Source: Marasmius tenuissimus (taxonomy: Eukaryota; Basidiomycota; Agaricomycetes; Agaricales; Marasmiaceae). Taken from it: a stretch of DNA of 64,000 bases. The notes below the pieces were generated by a model that saw only the letters and a program-made list of their open reading frames with translations, did no database searches and was not told the origin of the DNA. The position numbers were made by a program, and so were the translations under genes. Shown piece after piece: positions 10,972 through 21,262 of the stretch (position 1 is the first letter of the stretch; each line of letters starts with the position of its first letter). The stretch covers positions 1,240,001 through 1,304,000 of the forward strand of contig JAQOTA010000054.1 of the NCBI GenBank assembly GCA_029532415.1, given 5' to 3'.

Positions 10972-12474
10972 CTAATCCCCACCTGTCGCTGATGCCTTTC
11001 GACTCTCCCGAAGTGCTCTCACAATCTCCGTGTACGACATACGCTTATCGGGCTTCTTTTCATTCCGAAATTTCGCCCAGAAATCCTCATCAGAGTCATG
11101 CTCGAGGTATTCTGAGGCAACCCACTGAGAAAGATATCAATCATTGTATTCAGACAACATGAATGCGAATGGTCTCACCTTCCATTCGTTATGCGTGGCC
11201 TTCATTGAACTCCACCGACGGTCCGAAGAGCCTTTGGGTTTGACGCCAAAAATCTCTGGCCAGTACTTGAGGGCGATACCGTGGCCTTGGATCTTGACCT
11301 CGCAATCATCGGCTTTGAAAAGGGGGTGGTCGTCACTCCACTGTCGCGCCAACCGCTCAATGTCCTTAGCATAAGATATTGACCGAGGATCTGGGACCTC
11401 CGACAGTCGGTAGTTGAACGTGACGCCCGATGCAATAGTCAAAGTCTTGATGGGGTCATTGGTGTCATCGGTGATCAAAGGAATCTGCTTCGATACTGAA
11501 ACGAGGGATGGCTGGAACGGAGATGAGGTTGTTCGTGAATTTATTGAAACCGATGGCGGATATGAGACTGATACGACTGCCGGCAATGAGTCGCTGGGCA
11601 GTGCGATGTTGGAAGGCAGTGATGGGGGGACCACAATGCTAGCTGAACGTGATGACAAGAGCATGGAAGAGGGGGGAATAGACAGTGATGGTAGAGGGGG
11701 GTGCGCTGGTACTCCGTGGTTTCCTAGCATGAACGAGTTGAGTTGACTCGAGAGTCCGTCTATCTGCTTGGAGAGTGTTCCCGCATCGATAACCTATCAA
11801 TCGGGGGAGATGAGGCGCCGCATATTTTAATGCAACGAACTGCTCACCTTGTTGGCAGTTTCTGTCACCTGCGGTTTCTTTGGACGGGGTTTCTGGATCT
11901 CAGGATGTTCAGCTACGTAGCGAGCACACTGAAGGTAGTTAGAATGTTGATGGCAGTCCGAAAATAACAGATAACGCACAAATTTAAGCATATCCTGTAT
12001 CTCGTGCTGCGTGCGGGGATCATTGTGCTTGAGAGCATCAAGCTTTGGACCATTCACCGAATCCATGCTTCCAAACTGAGCGAGGCGACGCTGCTGAGAA
12101 AGGTGTTTTGATGCCGCTTGAGAACCATTCCGTGGACCTTTGTGACTGCGTCGAGCACCGGGCTTGATTCTGAGAATAGATTCAGTAATGAATAGTGAGA
12201 ATAGAAACGAAACATTCACGCACACGTCCCATTTTCCTGGACTCTCACTGAATTCAATCAACCTCTCCAATAGTGTGGATTTTACCCCGGTGGGTGATAA
12301 TGCGAACTCTCTGCATATTTCCTTCAGCTGAGGAACATTCATGTCGTCTCTATTCGAGAGTGAGGAAGTGTGCAAAAACAGCTGACGAGACACTCACAGT
12401 TTGTAGGTTTTTTCATCCGGGAAAGTATACTCTTTCAGTGTCAAACCAAGCTTGCATTTCGTTGCGCGGCCCAT
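10972..12474 (-). CDS. SAP-domain DNA-binding protein (left copy)
   Basis: This is a multi-exon gene identical in translation to 46016-47518. The N-terminus has a SAP motif (MNVPQLKEICREFALSPTG, STLLERLIEFSE), a helix-extended-loop-helix that binds DNA. A basic linker (RRSHKGPRNGSQ), a Pro/Ser-rich middle and a conserved-looking C-terminal region follow. The last includes KTLTIASGVTFNYRLSEVP, ERLARQWSDDHPLF and RRWSSMKATHNEWKWV, and ends SATGGD. Five introns splice in frame. The start is uncertain: 12474 is the nearest in-frame ATG upstream of the SAP motif. It lies head-to-tail behind the nuclease gene with about 160 bp between. Likely an accessory DNA-binding partner of the recombinase (inference). 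Confidence 0.7.
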
Positions 12475-12783
12475 AAAACCCGTCAGCAGTGCTATAGCGA
12501 AAAGGATCCCAAGGATCGCAGCCGTTTCGTAGGGTGTCGACGAGACGGAGGATGGTAGCGATGAGAGAGAGGCGGTCGTGACGTGGCCATGCTTGCCGGC
12601 GGTGAGCTCGTCGCTGTCGATCAAGCGAGTGAGCCATCAAATGTGAAATAACGAGCAAGAGGGGGGAAGGAACGGTAAACGTGGAGCGGCAAACGATGGG
12701 GAGGGACAGGCGATGGCGACGGCGATAACGGGAGGGAGAGGGACAAACAAACAGTCGCTTGTCACGGCACAGACGCTTGAGCT

Positions 12784-12811
12784 GGTTTGGGCGCCAAACC
12801 GGCAATTGCCG
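12784..12811. repeat. paired palindromes near the inner end of the element
   Basis: A perfect 7-bp-arm inverted repeat with a 3-bp centre (GGTTTGG GCG CCAAACC, 12784-12800) abuts a perfect 12-bp palindrome (CGGCAATTGCCG, 12800-12811). Both lie within 60 bp of the element end. The same pair is at 45679-45706 in the other copy. Candidate recombinase or accessory-protein binding sites. Confidence 0.6.
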
Positions 12812-12836
12812 TGTGACTTTGGCGTCTTTCCCTGGA

Positions 12837-12843
12837 GAGAAGT
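12837..12843 (+). repeat. element end, GAGAAGT direct repeat (left copy, inner)
   Basis: Last seven bases shared by the two copies. The flanking sequences differ immediately after (ACTAGAG here, TGGAAAG on the other copy read in the same sense). Confidence 0.75.
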
Positions 12844-13039
12844 ACTAGAGCAATGCCGGGAGCTTCTAAAGCAGAAGGGCGAAGATGCACAATACTGGCT
12901 CGATAACCTTCAGTTGGTAAGTGTCTGTATCTAGATGGGACTCTAGAAGGCGACCTGAAACATATCCTAGCTCGCTGATTCCCGCATCATATCCTCCCAA
13001 TTACGATCCACTATCTTCAAACTCATGATTCGCCTCTCC
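12844..13039 (+). pseudogene. displaced exons of the broken protein kinase gene
   Basis: From the GAGAAGT at the element end the frame reads REVLEQCRELLKQKGEDAQY, then WLDNLQL, a GT donor at about 12917 and an intron ending CCTAG near 12971. It continues LADSRIISSQLRSTIFKLMIRLS to 13039, where the KDZ element cuts in. The next residues, KNSGRCPTCLVLQNVEK, are at 28507 beyond the transposon. This is the segment that precedes the kinase domain in a large Agaricomycete kinase family. The 5' end of the exon lies at 53177 and above on the minus strand. Confidence 0.75.
13032..13039 (+). repeat. target-site duplication of the KDZ element (left)
   Basis: GCCTCTCC, repeated exactly at 28499-28506. 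The neighbouring bases differ on both sides, so the duplication is exactly 8 bp. Removing one copy with the element restores CGC CTC TCC AAG AAC in frame. Confidence 0.9.
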
Positions 13040-13084
13040 GGAAATCGAGGCCAGGTTTCCTCAAAACCGGGCAAAATACTTGAG
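13040..13084 (+). repeat. left terminal inverted repeat of KDZ element
   Basis: The core TCAAAACCGGGCAAAATACTTGAG matches, with a few mismatches and gaps, the reverse complement of the right end (TCAAAATCGGGGCAAAACCC and TTGAG). The outermost bases are less conserved. Confidence 0.75.
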
Positions 13085-13844
13085 TTTTATCCTTACCTCA
13101 TACTTACCTTATTACAACGCGCTGTACTTGAGAGAACCTTGAGAGAACCTTGAGCAACGCGGTTGAGTCGAACTTGAGGGAGCGAGTGAGTCGGACTTGA
13201 GGGAGTGAACGAGGTGCCTCAAGGTCGACGTTGAGGGGGTAGATGAGGCAACTCAAACCGTGCTCAAGGGTACCTCAACGTCGACCTTGAGGGAGTAAAC
13301 GAGCTGACTCAAGCCGCATTCAACGATACTTCAAGGTTCGTCTCAAGTCAGGTCGGGCGAACACACATGAAAGGGTAGAACGGTATATATTGTATAAGTT
13401 GTGCGAATACATAGGAGCGGCGAGTACGCCGTGTAGTGAGGGCTACCATTGTTCGATGTGAGCACCGTACGACGTGCAGGGCTTATGAGGTCAAGTGCTG
13501 ACCTTGGGTTGGGCCGATTTCTGGCCAGGACGACATATTCGTTGACTGCGGAGAGGTTGTAAGTAGCTGAACCAGACAGACAGAGAGGGAACACGTACCA
13601 ATAGGCGACTCGGCGGCGAGTGCGTATCCTGCGTTGTTTTTTTTTTCCTTTTCTACGCTACATTTCAGTGAGATACAGAGTGGAGGAGAGGGCCGGTTTA
13701 TACATTACGGTGCTTCAAAATTATACATTGCGCTAGAGCCGCCGCTATATCGATAGGCGTTCCGTTTAACTCGAACCATTCATCATGTTCCGTCCCACCT
13801 GTCCAAGTTTCAGAAACGAACGAGAATCGAGACGAAAAAAAGAC
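13085..13844. repeat. left subterminal region with CTTGAG/CTCAAG repeats
   Basis: About 13120-13350 is packed with CTTGAG and CTCAAG hexamers in both orientations (for example TTGAGAGAACC twice, ACTTGAGGGAG twice, CCTCAAGGTCGAC). These are mirrored inside the right end and are probably transposase-binding sites. The remaining bases up to 13844 hold no recognisable gene. Confidence 0.7.
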
Positions 13845-14339
13845 TCACAGCAACAAATGACCTCCATCCTCGTGAACCCTAAGCACTCCATCTTCAGGTG
13901 TATACAAAGCTCTGGGATGCCAAGTTGGAAGGAACTTCGAGAATAACGAAGACGACGCACCCGCTTTGTGGCAATTCAACATTGGCCATGAGCCGATTCT
14001 CGTCCAATCTACGCGTTTGCATGTCCTCCGGTGTTGCTCGAATCGCCTCTCGCTGTCCACAGACCTCCCGACCTTCAAAAAGGTCTTCCCCTTGTATCTT
14101 CCCAGCAGCATGTAGACGTCGCCCATCGTATCGTTCGCGCTTGGTCTTCTCTGTCGCCGACTGCGGTATTGCGTTTGGATGGACCGTAGTTGACGATGTC
14201 GTTTGGTTTTACGGGTTTTCGTGACGACGGGAGGGGGTTTCGGCGTTTGGATGGATCGGAATCGACATTTCCGGTGAGGGTTACGGGTTTTCGTGGCGAC
14301 GGAGGGGGGTTTCAACGGTTTGCGGACGATGTGGGACAT
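13845..14339 (-). CDS. T5orf172 / GIY-YIG-like domain protein (KDZ cargo)
   Basis: The minus-strand frame starts with a basic N-terminus (MSHIVRKPLKPPS...) and then reads GDVYMLLGRYKGKTFLKVGR, SVDSERRFEQHRRTC and KRVDWTRIGSWPMLNCHKAG. The pattern G-x-V-Y-hydrophobic, then FLKVGR-S, then R-R-x-x-Q-H, is the signature of the T5orf172 (DUF1766) branch of the GIY-YIG superfamily, also seen in fungal Mug113-like proteins. The end (LPTWHPRALYTPEDG..., stop at 13845) is less convincing, and a splice may be missing after HKAG. The frame stays open to about 14900 through low-complexity repeats, so the start is uncertain; 14339 and 14126 are candidates. It lies just inside the left end of the KDZ element. 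Confidence 0.6.
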   Translation of the reverse strand: MSHIVRKPLKPPSVATKTRNPHRKCRFRSIQTPKPPPVVTKTRKTKRHRQLRSIQTQYRSRRQRRPSANDTMGDVYMLLGRYKGKTFLKVGRSVDSERRFEQHRRTCKRVDWTRIGSWPMLNCHKAGASSSLFSKFLPTWHPRALYTPEDGVLRVHEDGGHLLL

Positions 14340-14452
14340 GGGAGAGAGTGGAGGAGGTGTTTGAGTGGAAGAAAGACGAAGACAGGAAGGAAAGAGGGAC
14401 TTGGGATTAGTAAGGGCTTCTCGCGACGAAAATAGAACACAAACCTTCGATT

Positions 14453-14645
14453 GACGCCGAACGGAATCTTGACGCCCAGTCCTGATCTTGACGCCCAAAC
14501 CGAATCTTGACGCCCGGGCAGAGTTTTGACGCCCGGACAGGATTTTGACGCCCGGACAGAATTTTGACGCCCGGACCGGCTTTTGACGCCCGGACAGAAT
14601 TTTGACGCCCGGACCGGCTTTTGACGCCCGGATCGAGTCTTGACG
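14453..14645. repeat. 19-bp tandem repeat, about nine to ten units
   Basis: Units of the form GACGCCCGGACAGAATTTT and GACGCCCGGACCGGCTTTT repeat head to tail; the middle units alternate between two variants. The 19-bp period is not a multiple of three, so this is unlikely to be coding. Confidence 0.85.
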
Positions 14646-15040
14646 AGTAGGGAAGGAGAAGGGCGGGGATAGGGCAGGGATAGGAAGAACGAGGGAAGAC
14701 AACGAGGGGGAGAGTGAGGGGGAGAGTGAGGGGGAGAGTGAGAAGGAGAGTGAGAGGGAGAATGAGAGGGAAAAACGAGTGGGAGAGAGAGAAAGCGAGG
14801 GAACGAGAGGAATGGGTGGGAGAGAGAGAGGGGACGGGGTATAAGAGAACGAGTAGGTAGAGAGGAGAGAAGGGGGGGGGGAGGGGAACGGGGAGAACAA
14901 GGAGAACGAGGAGAACGAGGAGAACGAGGAGAGAGAGGAGGAGAGAACGAACGAGGAGAGAACGAGGAGAGTAAATAGGGGGAACGGGGAGAGAGAAGAG
15001 AACGAGGGGAACGAGAGGGAGAGGAAGAAGAGATATCATG
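14646..15040. repeat. polypurine (GA-rich) low-complexity tract
   Basis: Nearly 400 bp of G and A on the plus strand, with repeated GAGAGTGAGGGG and GAACGAGGA motifs. It separates the T5orf172 gene from the 3' end of the KDZ transposase. Open frames through it encode only Ser/Pro/Leu runs and were not taken as genes. Confidence 0.85.
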
Positions 15041-15128
15041 AAGGGAGCTCTGCGCGAGGGGAGAGGTATCGTGAGGAGGAGGTATCGTGAGGGAGATCCT
15101 GGGGAATGCTCACCGAAGGATTTCTTGA

Positions 15129-18100
15129 CTACGCTCTCTGCTTTCCCTTTGTGTTCGAAGCAGACTCGGCGGGTGCTGGTTTTGAGCGTTGAGTACCTGC
15201 CTTCATTGCGCCATATACCTGCGAGTCAGGTGTCAGTAAGAACTTCCGAGAATGCGAAGGGTAATTCACGTACCAAGTCAGCCCGCTGAATGTCCAACGC
15301 AGTCGCCCATTCGAACTGTTCCTTGCGAAAGATCTCCACCCGAGGGTACAACGGCTTGTCCAAGTCGAAAAAGGCTGGGTAAGATACCTGCTCGAACTGA
15401 GCAAGCGCTACCTCAGCTAAGTCTTCCCACACCGAAGCTTGACGAGAGGCACGAGCACGTAGAGCGCACAACTTCGCAGCGTAAGCTTCGGGGTTTGCAT
15501 CCAACTTCTCGACGGCATTCGCTGGGTCTTCGGGGCTCTCCGCGATTTGCCGCCAAACCATGGCCATCTTCTTGAGGTAACGAATCATGCGATGGAATTC
15601 GGCGTGTTTGCGCTCGAACTCTTCCATCCACCGGTATACTTCAGCTCGTTGCCTCGTCCAAGAAATTCGATCCCCTTATAAGCAACGTCAACGACAAACA
15701 TTACAACGAAACGACAAACGTACCTGCTTCTTCAAACTCGTCCATGGCAGCTGTATCCTTCGGATTCAGCCCTCTCCTAGCGCCGAGAGTCCACAGACGG
15801 CCCTCGTTATCAGGTTTGGTAAACTCTGAAGGTGACGATGTTGGTATCAGATAGGCCGTCATGAGTTATAATGACTTACGCTTATCACGCTTTGCATCCC
15901 GGAGCTCGGCGTTGGATCTTGGCAGCGCTGTCTCAGCAGGATCTCTATTGGGTTTGGTCTCCTTCGTTGCACGGAAAAGCCCGACCCAGAGTGACCTCGA
16001 TAAGCTTACTGTAAAGAGGATATGAGATGCGATACATGACGAAGAGAATACGATGAACGAACCTTCTCGCCGTGTCATTTTAGTGGCACTCGTGAGTTCC
16101 CTGTGTTTGATGACTCGACCCAGTCCAAGTTGGATTTGCAGGAGCTTGTGCAGCGTACTTGGTCCCGTCGTCCACAAAGCCCCGTCCCTTCGTTTGGAGT
16201 CTCCAAGGCGCCGCTTCGTATTGACGTCTTTCCTTTCGGTGTCCTCTTTGCAAAGCGGTGGGAGCTCAGAGTGGTCTGCACTAACCCCTTCGGGAATCCT
16301 CTGCAGGCGTATCAGCATAGCCCGGTTGTTGTTGTAGACCGCCAGCTGACGAGTACGGATATCCACCACGTTTTGGATACTCTTCCCCGTACGAGTGCGC
16401 ATCGCGTCAGTCGAGACATTAAATTCCTTGTATACAAAAAGGATTTCGAGTTTACGACAGGTGCTCTGAATCGCGTTCACGGTGTCGTAGGCGTGACTCG
16501 TGCGCAATGTGCCTTCCTGGTCGCCGAGCTGAGTTGTGCCATATGACGAACGTTCTTCGTTTGTCATGTCAGACGGCAGCCCCAAGATGAAACCTTCCAC
16601 GTCCTCGGACTGTCCCTCTTTGAAGCGGTCGGGAAGGCGGGGCGTGACTATAGTCTGTCGTTCGCGGAAATCATTCAAGACCTCCACTAAACGATTCCGA
16701 AGGTCTTCGATGGTGGTGGTTTCCATCTGGGTGAGGTGAGGTTTTTGTTTCAGGACGATTATCCGCTCTCTGATGATTCTGTCAGTCAAAACGTGAACGC
16801 AACAAAGGACGGATGTTGACATACCGTATGTCCTCTGCTTCGAATGCTTTCCGCCAATAAGCCTCGATATCCAACCCAACTTTCGGTATAGCAAGGGATA
16901 TACCCCCACCATCCACGCGTGCTATGTCCTCCAACACGCTGGCAACAGTGGGAGCTTTCGCACCCTCCGGTCGGTGATGCGGGTCAATCCACGATCCATT
17001 CTTCTCCTTAGGCACCATGTCCTGGCGAGACCACTCGGCGACGCTGTCCTCGTGGACCAACGACAACTGCTGAAATTCGGACATGTGGTCTTCAAATTGC
17101 GCCGCTGCGATCACAAGTTCTCGGGCTGTCAAGTACGCTGCGAAAGAAAACGGTCAGTGCCCAGTACAGTATGTCAAAGGTGTTCTCTACCCAAATTGAT
17201 CACTTTCTTGCGATTATGGTCGTTGTAGTAGGTGATGTGGAGGTCGTGACGATGACCGGGGCCTGCCTGACAGCTGAAAGTAGCGACCTTGTTCAGAAAT
17301 GGCCATGCTTGTTCCGCTCCCTCCCCAGTGAAATGCCCGTTGCACCACTGATAGAAGAGCGCGAATATGACCTTGCAGATGCGAACCTTGTGCCCTGTGA
17401 GGTGAAGGACAGGTATTCCTCGTTCGAGACGGTTGACAAATTCACGTTGACGGGAAAGATACTTGAACGTCGCAAACCGAACGAGTTGATTCACGGCGTA
17501 AGCGCACTCGGCGTCGTAGGATTGTTTGTGGGGAACGAGGTTGCGATGAGATTTGGATGACTTGATCTTCTTGTCTTCATACCCATAAAGCGTGTAGCCG
17601 CGGCTGAAGGCCGCATCAACGTTTGCTTGGCTGGCAGACATGTGAGCCACCTGAAGATGTTCGTGTCAAGATAAACTCACTTTTCGGACCCATACATGTC
17701 AGTCACGCCCATGATGAAGACATGGCTGCACTGATGGTTTACTGTGCCTGTCACAGCCATTCCATGCGCAGCTAGTTCTGTCAGCTTCGTCACGGCCTTC
17801 ACGTTATCGCAATCGGGTACTGGCTCCTAGATCGGCGAACAAATGTTAGGAGTGACTCATCGACAGACAACGACGAGACTTACAATGAACTTCGTCTTGC
17901 CAGCCTCCGCGAGGAACTTGGCATATTTCCTGTCATCAGCGAAGTACGATCGTCCGCGATACAGGGAATGGTCCTTTCCGCTACCTCTCTTCCGGAATCG
18001 CCTGGTCTTCGAGTTCCCATCGAGGGTAGTGTACATCATGTTGAGGTGCCTCAGATATTGCGGTGTCTCCTCCCAGCCATCCCCCATGTTCATGTCGGGA

Positions 18101-19152
18101 TCTGGGCACGAAGGGCATCGGGTAACGAAGGTGCCAGCTGGAAGGTGCGGAAGAGTCCGAGGTATCAGAGAGAAGAACTCCCCGTATCGTAGTCTGTCGT
18201 GGATAAACCGCCACACTCGGACAGCGAGCATAAACGGCATGTAAGGATCCTGGACCAAGTGGGTATGCGCGTTGTCGGTCAACCTTCGAAGGGCGAAAAT
18301 CCAGTCATAGGCGGGGAGTTGGCCTTGTAGGGCCTGTATATTATACTCCTTCAGCATAGCGAAGGTGTAGGCCGTTTCGGGTTCGCGAGCTGAGGAGGGA
18401 AACAACCTCGATCGCATTAGCTGCTGCACTCTCTTTGTACTGCCGCAGTTGCAGAATGACAGAGAAGTGCCATGAACCCCGTTTGAGTGGACGACCGTGA
18501 ACTTCACTCCGGTCGGCTTGTCGAGAACAGGGCACGGATGACCGTGATGGCCGAGCTGGACAGCGAAATCCTCTCGGAGGGTACTGATATCGGAGCGCTC
18601 GAAGAAGCTCCCATTCCATACTCTCGCCCAATGCCAAGGGTTGGTGCGGTGTCGCAAGATCCAACAATCCTTGCAGCATATCTCAAAATCTTGGCAATCC
18701 TGGCACTGGACGATGCGTTCACCGGTTCCGCATGAGCAAGGGAGATTGAGATTGGAGTCATATTCGTGTAAGAGGAGCCAGGTGGTAAGTTCACCGACGA
18801 TGGCTTCAAAGTCTTTCAGAGTCTCTGACGACTGAAAAAATGCTCAATGTCAGGAGTCTGAAGCCACGAAAGTATCGCGAAGACTTACCCGCGCTGCCCG
18901 ACTCTCGGCTGCCTCATCATCATCAGCATCTTCCTCTTTCTTCGTCTCTCTGTCGTCAACGACCGGTTTTCCTGACGTGGATGGACCTGCAAGAGGTTGG
19001 GCTTGGCCCCGGACACTAAACGCGGGGAGCCCAGAGGGGTCCTGAGCTATTGTGGTGACTGTATTCCCCAGTCGAGCTCTCTTCGCAATGGGCGGCTTCG
19101 CAATGTTAGATTGAAGTAGGTCAGTGATGGTCGGTTTGCGCTTTTCGGTCAT
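15129..19152 (-). CDS. KDZ-superfamily transposase with CxC2-like cysteine cluster
   Basis: This multi-exon gene runs from MTEKRKPTITDLLQ (19152) to KGKQRA-stop (15129). After a disordered N-terminus comes a CxC2-type cluster (CSCGTGERIVQCQDCQDFE, CCKDC, then NPWHWARVWNGSFF and GHHGHPC). The KDZ core follows: LDGNSKTRRFRKRGSG, SLYRGRSYFAD, NHQCSHVFIMGVTDMYGSEK, SYDAECAYAVNQLVRF, LTGHKVRICKVIF and GHFTGEGAEQAWPFLNKVA. The D in VTDMYGSE and the E in TGEGAEQAW lie where the acidic catalytic residues of the family sit. The C-terminal part is helical. No stop or frameshift was found across the introns checked, so the gene may be active. It moves the surrounding 15.5-kb element. Confidence 0.85.
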
Positions 19153-19198
19153 GGTGCGAGGTTGAGAGGTGGATGTGTGGGCAGGATTGAAGCTTGGT

Positions 19199-19480
19199 TA
19201 AATGCGAGTGAGTAGGCCCAACGTTGCAGCAGCGGATGAGCAAAAACAATGCTGCGCTGGTATGGCGCAGCAGAAGATGAGTAAACCCAACGTTGCGGCA
19301 GTATGTTGCAGCAGCGGATGAGTAAAAAAAACGTTGCGGCGGTATGGTGTAGCAGCGGATGAGTAAACCCAACGTTGCGGCGGTATGTTCGCGACAGCAG
19401 ATGAGTAGGACCGGCTGCACTGGGTACAGCGCAGTAGAGGGCGAGTAGAATGCTGCAGTGGTATGCAGTCTCAAATTGGG
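19199..19480. repeat. 41-bp tandem repeat upstream of the KDZ transposase
   Basis: About five diverged units begin GATGAGTAAACCCAACGTTG and include CGGCGGTATG and CAGCAGCG. They lie directly in front of the transposase start at 19152. Possible regulatory or transposase-binding array. Confidence 0.75.
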
Positions 19481-19590
19481 GGATCGCTCGGGGCTGCGGT
19501 GGGATGTAGGAACGTGAAAAGTGATGGCTTGGCAAGAAAAAGACATATACAGTAGATACTAGGCATCATCGAGAGGTAAGGTAAGGTACG

Positions 19591-20566
19591 TCAAGGGTTC
19601 ATATCCTCCGTCCATTCTTCTGACCACCCTGGAATGGCAAGACACGACAGGTCTATCTCCTTTCCCTGTGGCGGCGCCACGAAAGGGACATCCCAAGGTT
19701 GGAAAAACCAGTCGTCTCCGTGTTTTCGTTCAATGGCTGCGCCGTCTCTGATCCCCAGACGGATCAATTGGGCCTTCATGCTGTTGAGTGTGAGCTTGTA
19801 CCCGTTCCTGGGATACACTTTCACGTAGAACATGGAGCAACACTCCTCATCCTGAGAGTAATGTCAGTGAGAGTTTAGGTACGAAGAGGTGGTTTTACTC
19901 ACAGAAACATAGATCCATACTTTGACTTCGTAAGGGAAACGACAACCGGTGATGACGATCTCGTCGTCCTCTTCAATCTCTTCTCGGACTTCGAATAGTT
20001 CTTCTTCGAACTCCTCTCGGACTTCAAACAATTCGTCTTCGACCTCAATCTCTTCTTCGGCTTCGGCCTCCTCCTCGTCGCTGGCGGATATGAGGGTGTC
20101 GTTGATAGGTTCTTCGTCATCGGGGTTTTCGAGGTCCAGCGTGTCCCATTTCTTGAGCTGAGCCCGCTCCTTCAAGCATGCAAGGAGTTCTCGGCTGCTG
20201 GTGAGCAGACTTAGAGGGATGTCGTCCTGTAGTGGGTAGCGTGTCTCCCCGTCCTCAGCCTGGAAGGATATGATTAGCGAGGTACAATATTCATGACACT
20301 GAAAGACTCACATAGTAGATACGTCCTAGGTCGCGGAAATTGGGATGCGAAGGACCAGCGACCTCCGTTCCGGTCCCGACAAAGTATTGAGGCGCTGCAT
20401 CCTGGTTCTTGAAGTGGATTGGCACGCTGGGGAACTTGATCCCAGCCACGATACGAAGTTGTCCGAGGATGTTGCGCAGGCGCTTCGCCACCAATGTATA
20501 ACGTTGGCTTTTGCTGTAGGGTTTCGTCCCCTTCTGTCGAAAGGGTATAACTGCCCGTCGTGGCAT
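19591..20566 (-). CDS. acidic protein of unknown function (KDZ cargo)
   Basis: Three exons splice in frame: MPRRAVIPFRQKGTKPYSKS... to FRDLGRIYY (20566 to about 20310), then AEDGETRYPLQDDIPLSL... with a long Glu/Asp-rich tract (EEEIEVEDELFEVREEFEEE), then MFYVKVYPRNGYKLTLNSMK to TEDMNP-stop. The total is about 270 residues. I do not recognise a domain. The basic N-terminus, acidic middle and globular-looking C-terminus could suit a nuclear accessory protein. A longer open frame runs upstream to about 20820, so the start could be earlier; 20566 is the first ATG giving protein-like sequence. It lies just upstream of the transposase on the same strand. Confidence 0.6.
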
Positions 20567-21262
20567 AGCGGAATGCGAGGGTATAGGAAGATGAGTTTGG
20601 ACGGGTGTTGAGCGAGGGAGGTTGGTGGATTGTACGTCGTGCGGTAGTATCTTTATAGGGAGGCGAGATCCGGTTCTTGCTGAAGTTGCTGCTTCGAGTC
20701 CATACGGGCAATCCTTGCGATAGGCAGAGGCTCGCAACTCAATACAACCGGTGAATTGAATCATCGGTTTTGCTCGAATGGAATCGAGCAAATGAGTCGA
20801 GCTGGGCCGGTTCGCCATGAATGCAATGGACGGAGCTGGTGTGATTGTGAGATGAAGTTGCAAGGGTGTAATGAATGGGCGTACGTACCATGTTAAAAAA
20901 AAAAATTCTTGCCGACATCGTAGGGCTTGAGAGGAGAGGTGTGAGCCGAGGAGAAAGACAGCAGGGGATGAGTCAGAGGCACTGCCCGAGAGCGTGGGTA
21001 AGTCAACACAGTAACTGAGCAGCCACCCGAATTCCCACACCCCATGACAGGCAATTCACCGGCACTTTCACTACGCCAAAGCTCTCATCGACAGACTCGC
21101 TCATTGCTCTCTCATCGTCTCAACGCCAAATTTTACTATCTCAAAAATTCAGAACCCATTTTCCCCCTCAGCGAGATTCCATTCTCGTTGTAAATTCTCA
21201 TTCCATTGAGGATTTGACCACCCCCAACTTTCATCGACACCGATTGTCATTCAGGCCCGAAG

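Larger units (their letters stand above)
5315..12843 (+). mobile_element. tyrosine-recombinase element, left copy (7,529 bp)
   Basis: The segment is an almost exact inverted copy of 45647-53176. Positions pair by x + y = 58,491 up to about 8540 and 58,490 after it. Only two differences were noticed: a base change at 5510/52981 and one missing C at 8538-8540. Similarity stops sharply at both ends, and both ends carry GAGAAGT in the same orientation. The element encodes a YR (plus strand), an XPG-type nuclease and a SAP-domain protein (both minus). The YR and nuclease genes converge. Direct-repeat ends and a YR are the organisation expected of Crypton-like transposons, but the gene content is larger than the single YR usual for Cryptons. 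I know of no named family with this set. Confidence 0.85.

Noticed and set aside
5315..12843. classification as a Starship, Polinton or Helitron
   Set aside because: No DUF3435-type captain, no DNA polymerase or capsid-type genes and no Rep/helicase were seen; the YR and direct 7-bp ends fit a Crypton-like mechanism better.
14453..14645. regular short repeats suggestive of a CRISPR array
   Set aside because: The 19-bp units are directly abutting without unique spacers, and the host is a eukaryote; simple tandem repeat.
13845..15040. long minus-strand open frames of 210-351 codons through the polypurine tract
   Set aside because: They encode Ser/Pro/Leu low-complexity runs created by the GA-rich DNA; only the T5orf172 part looks real.
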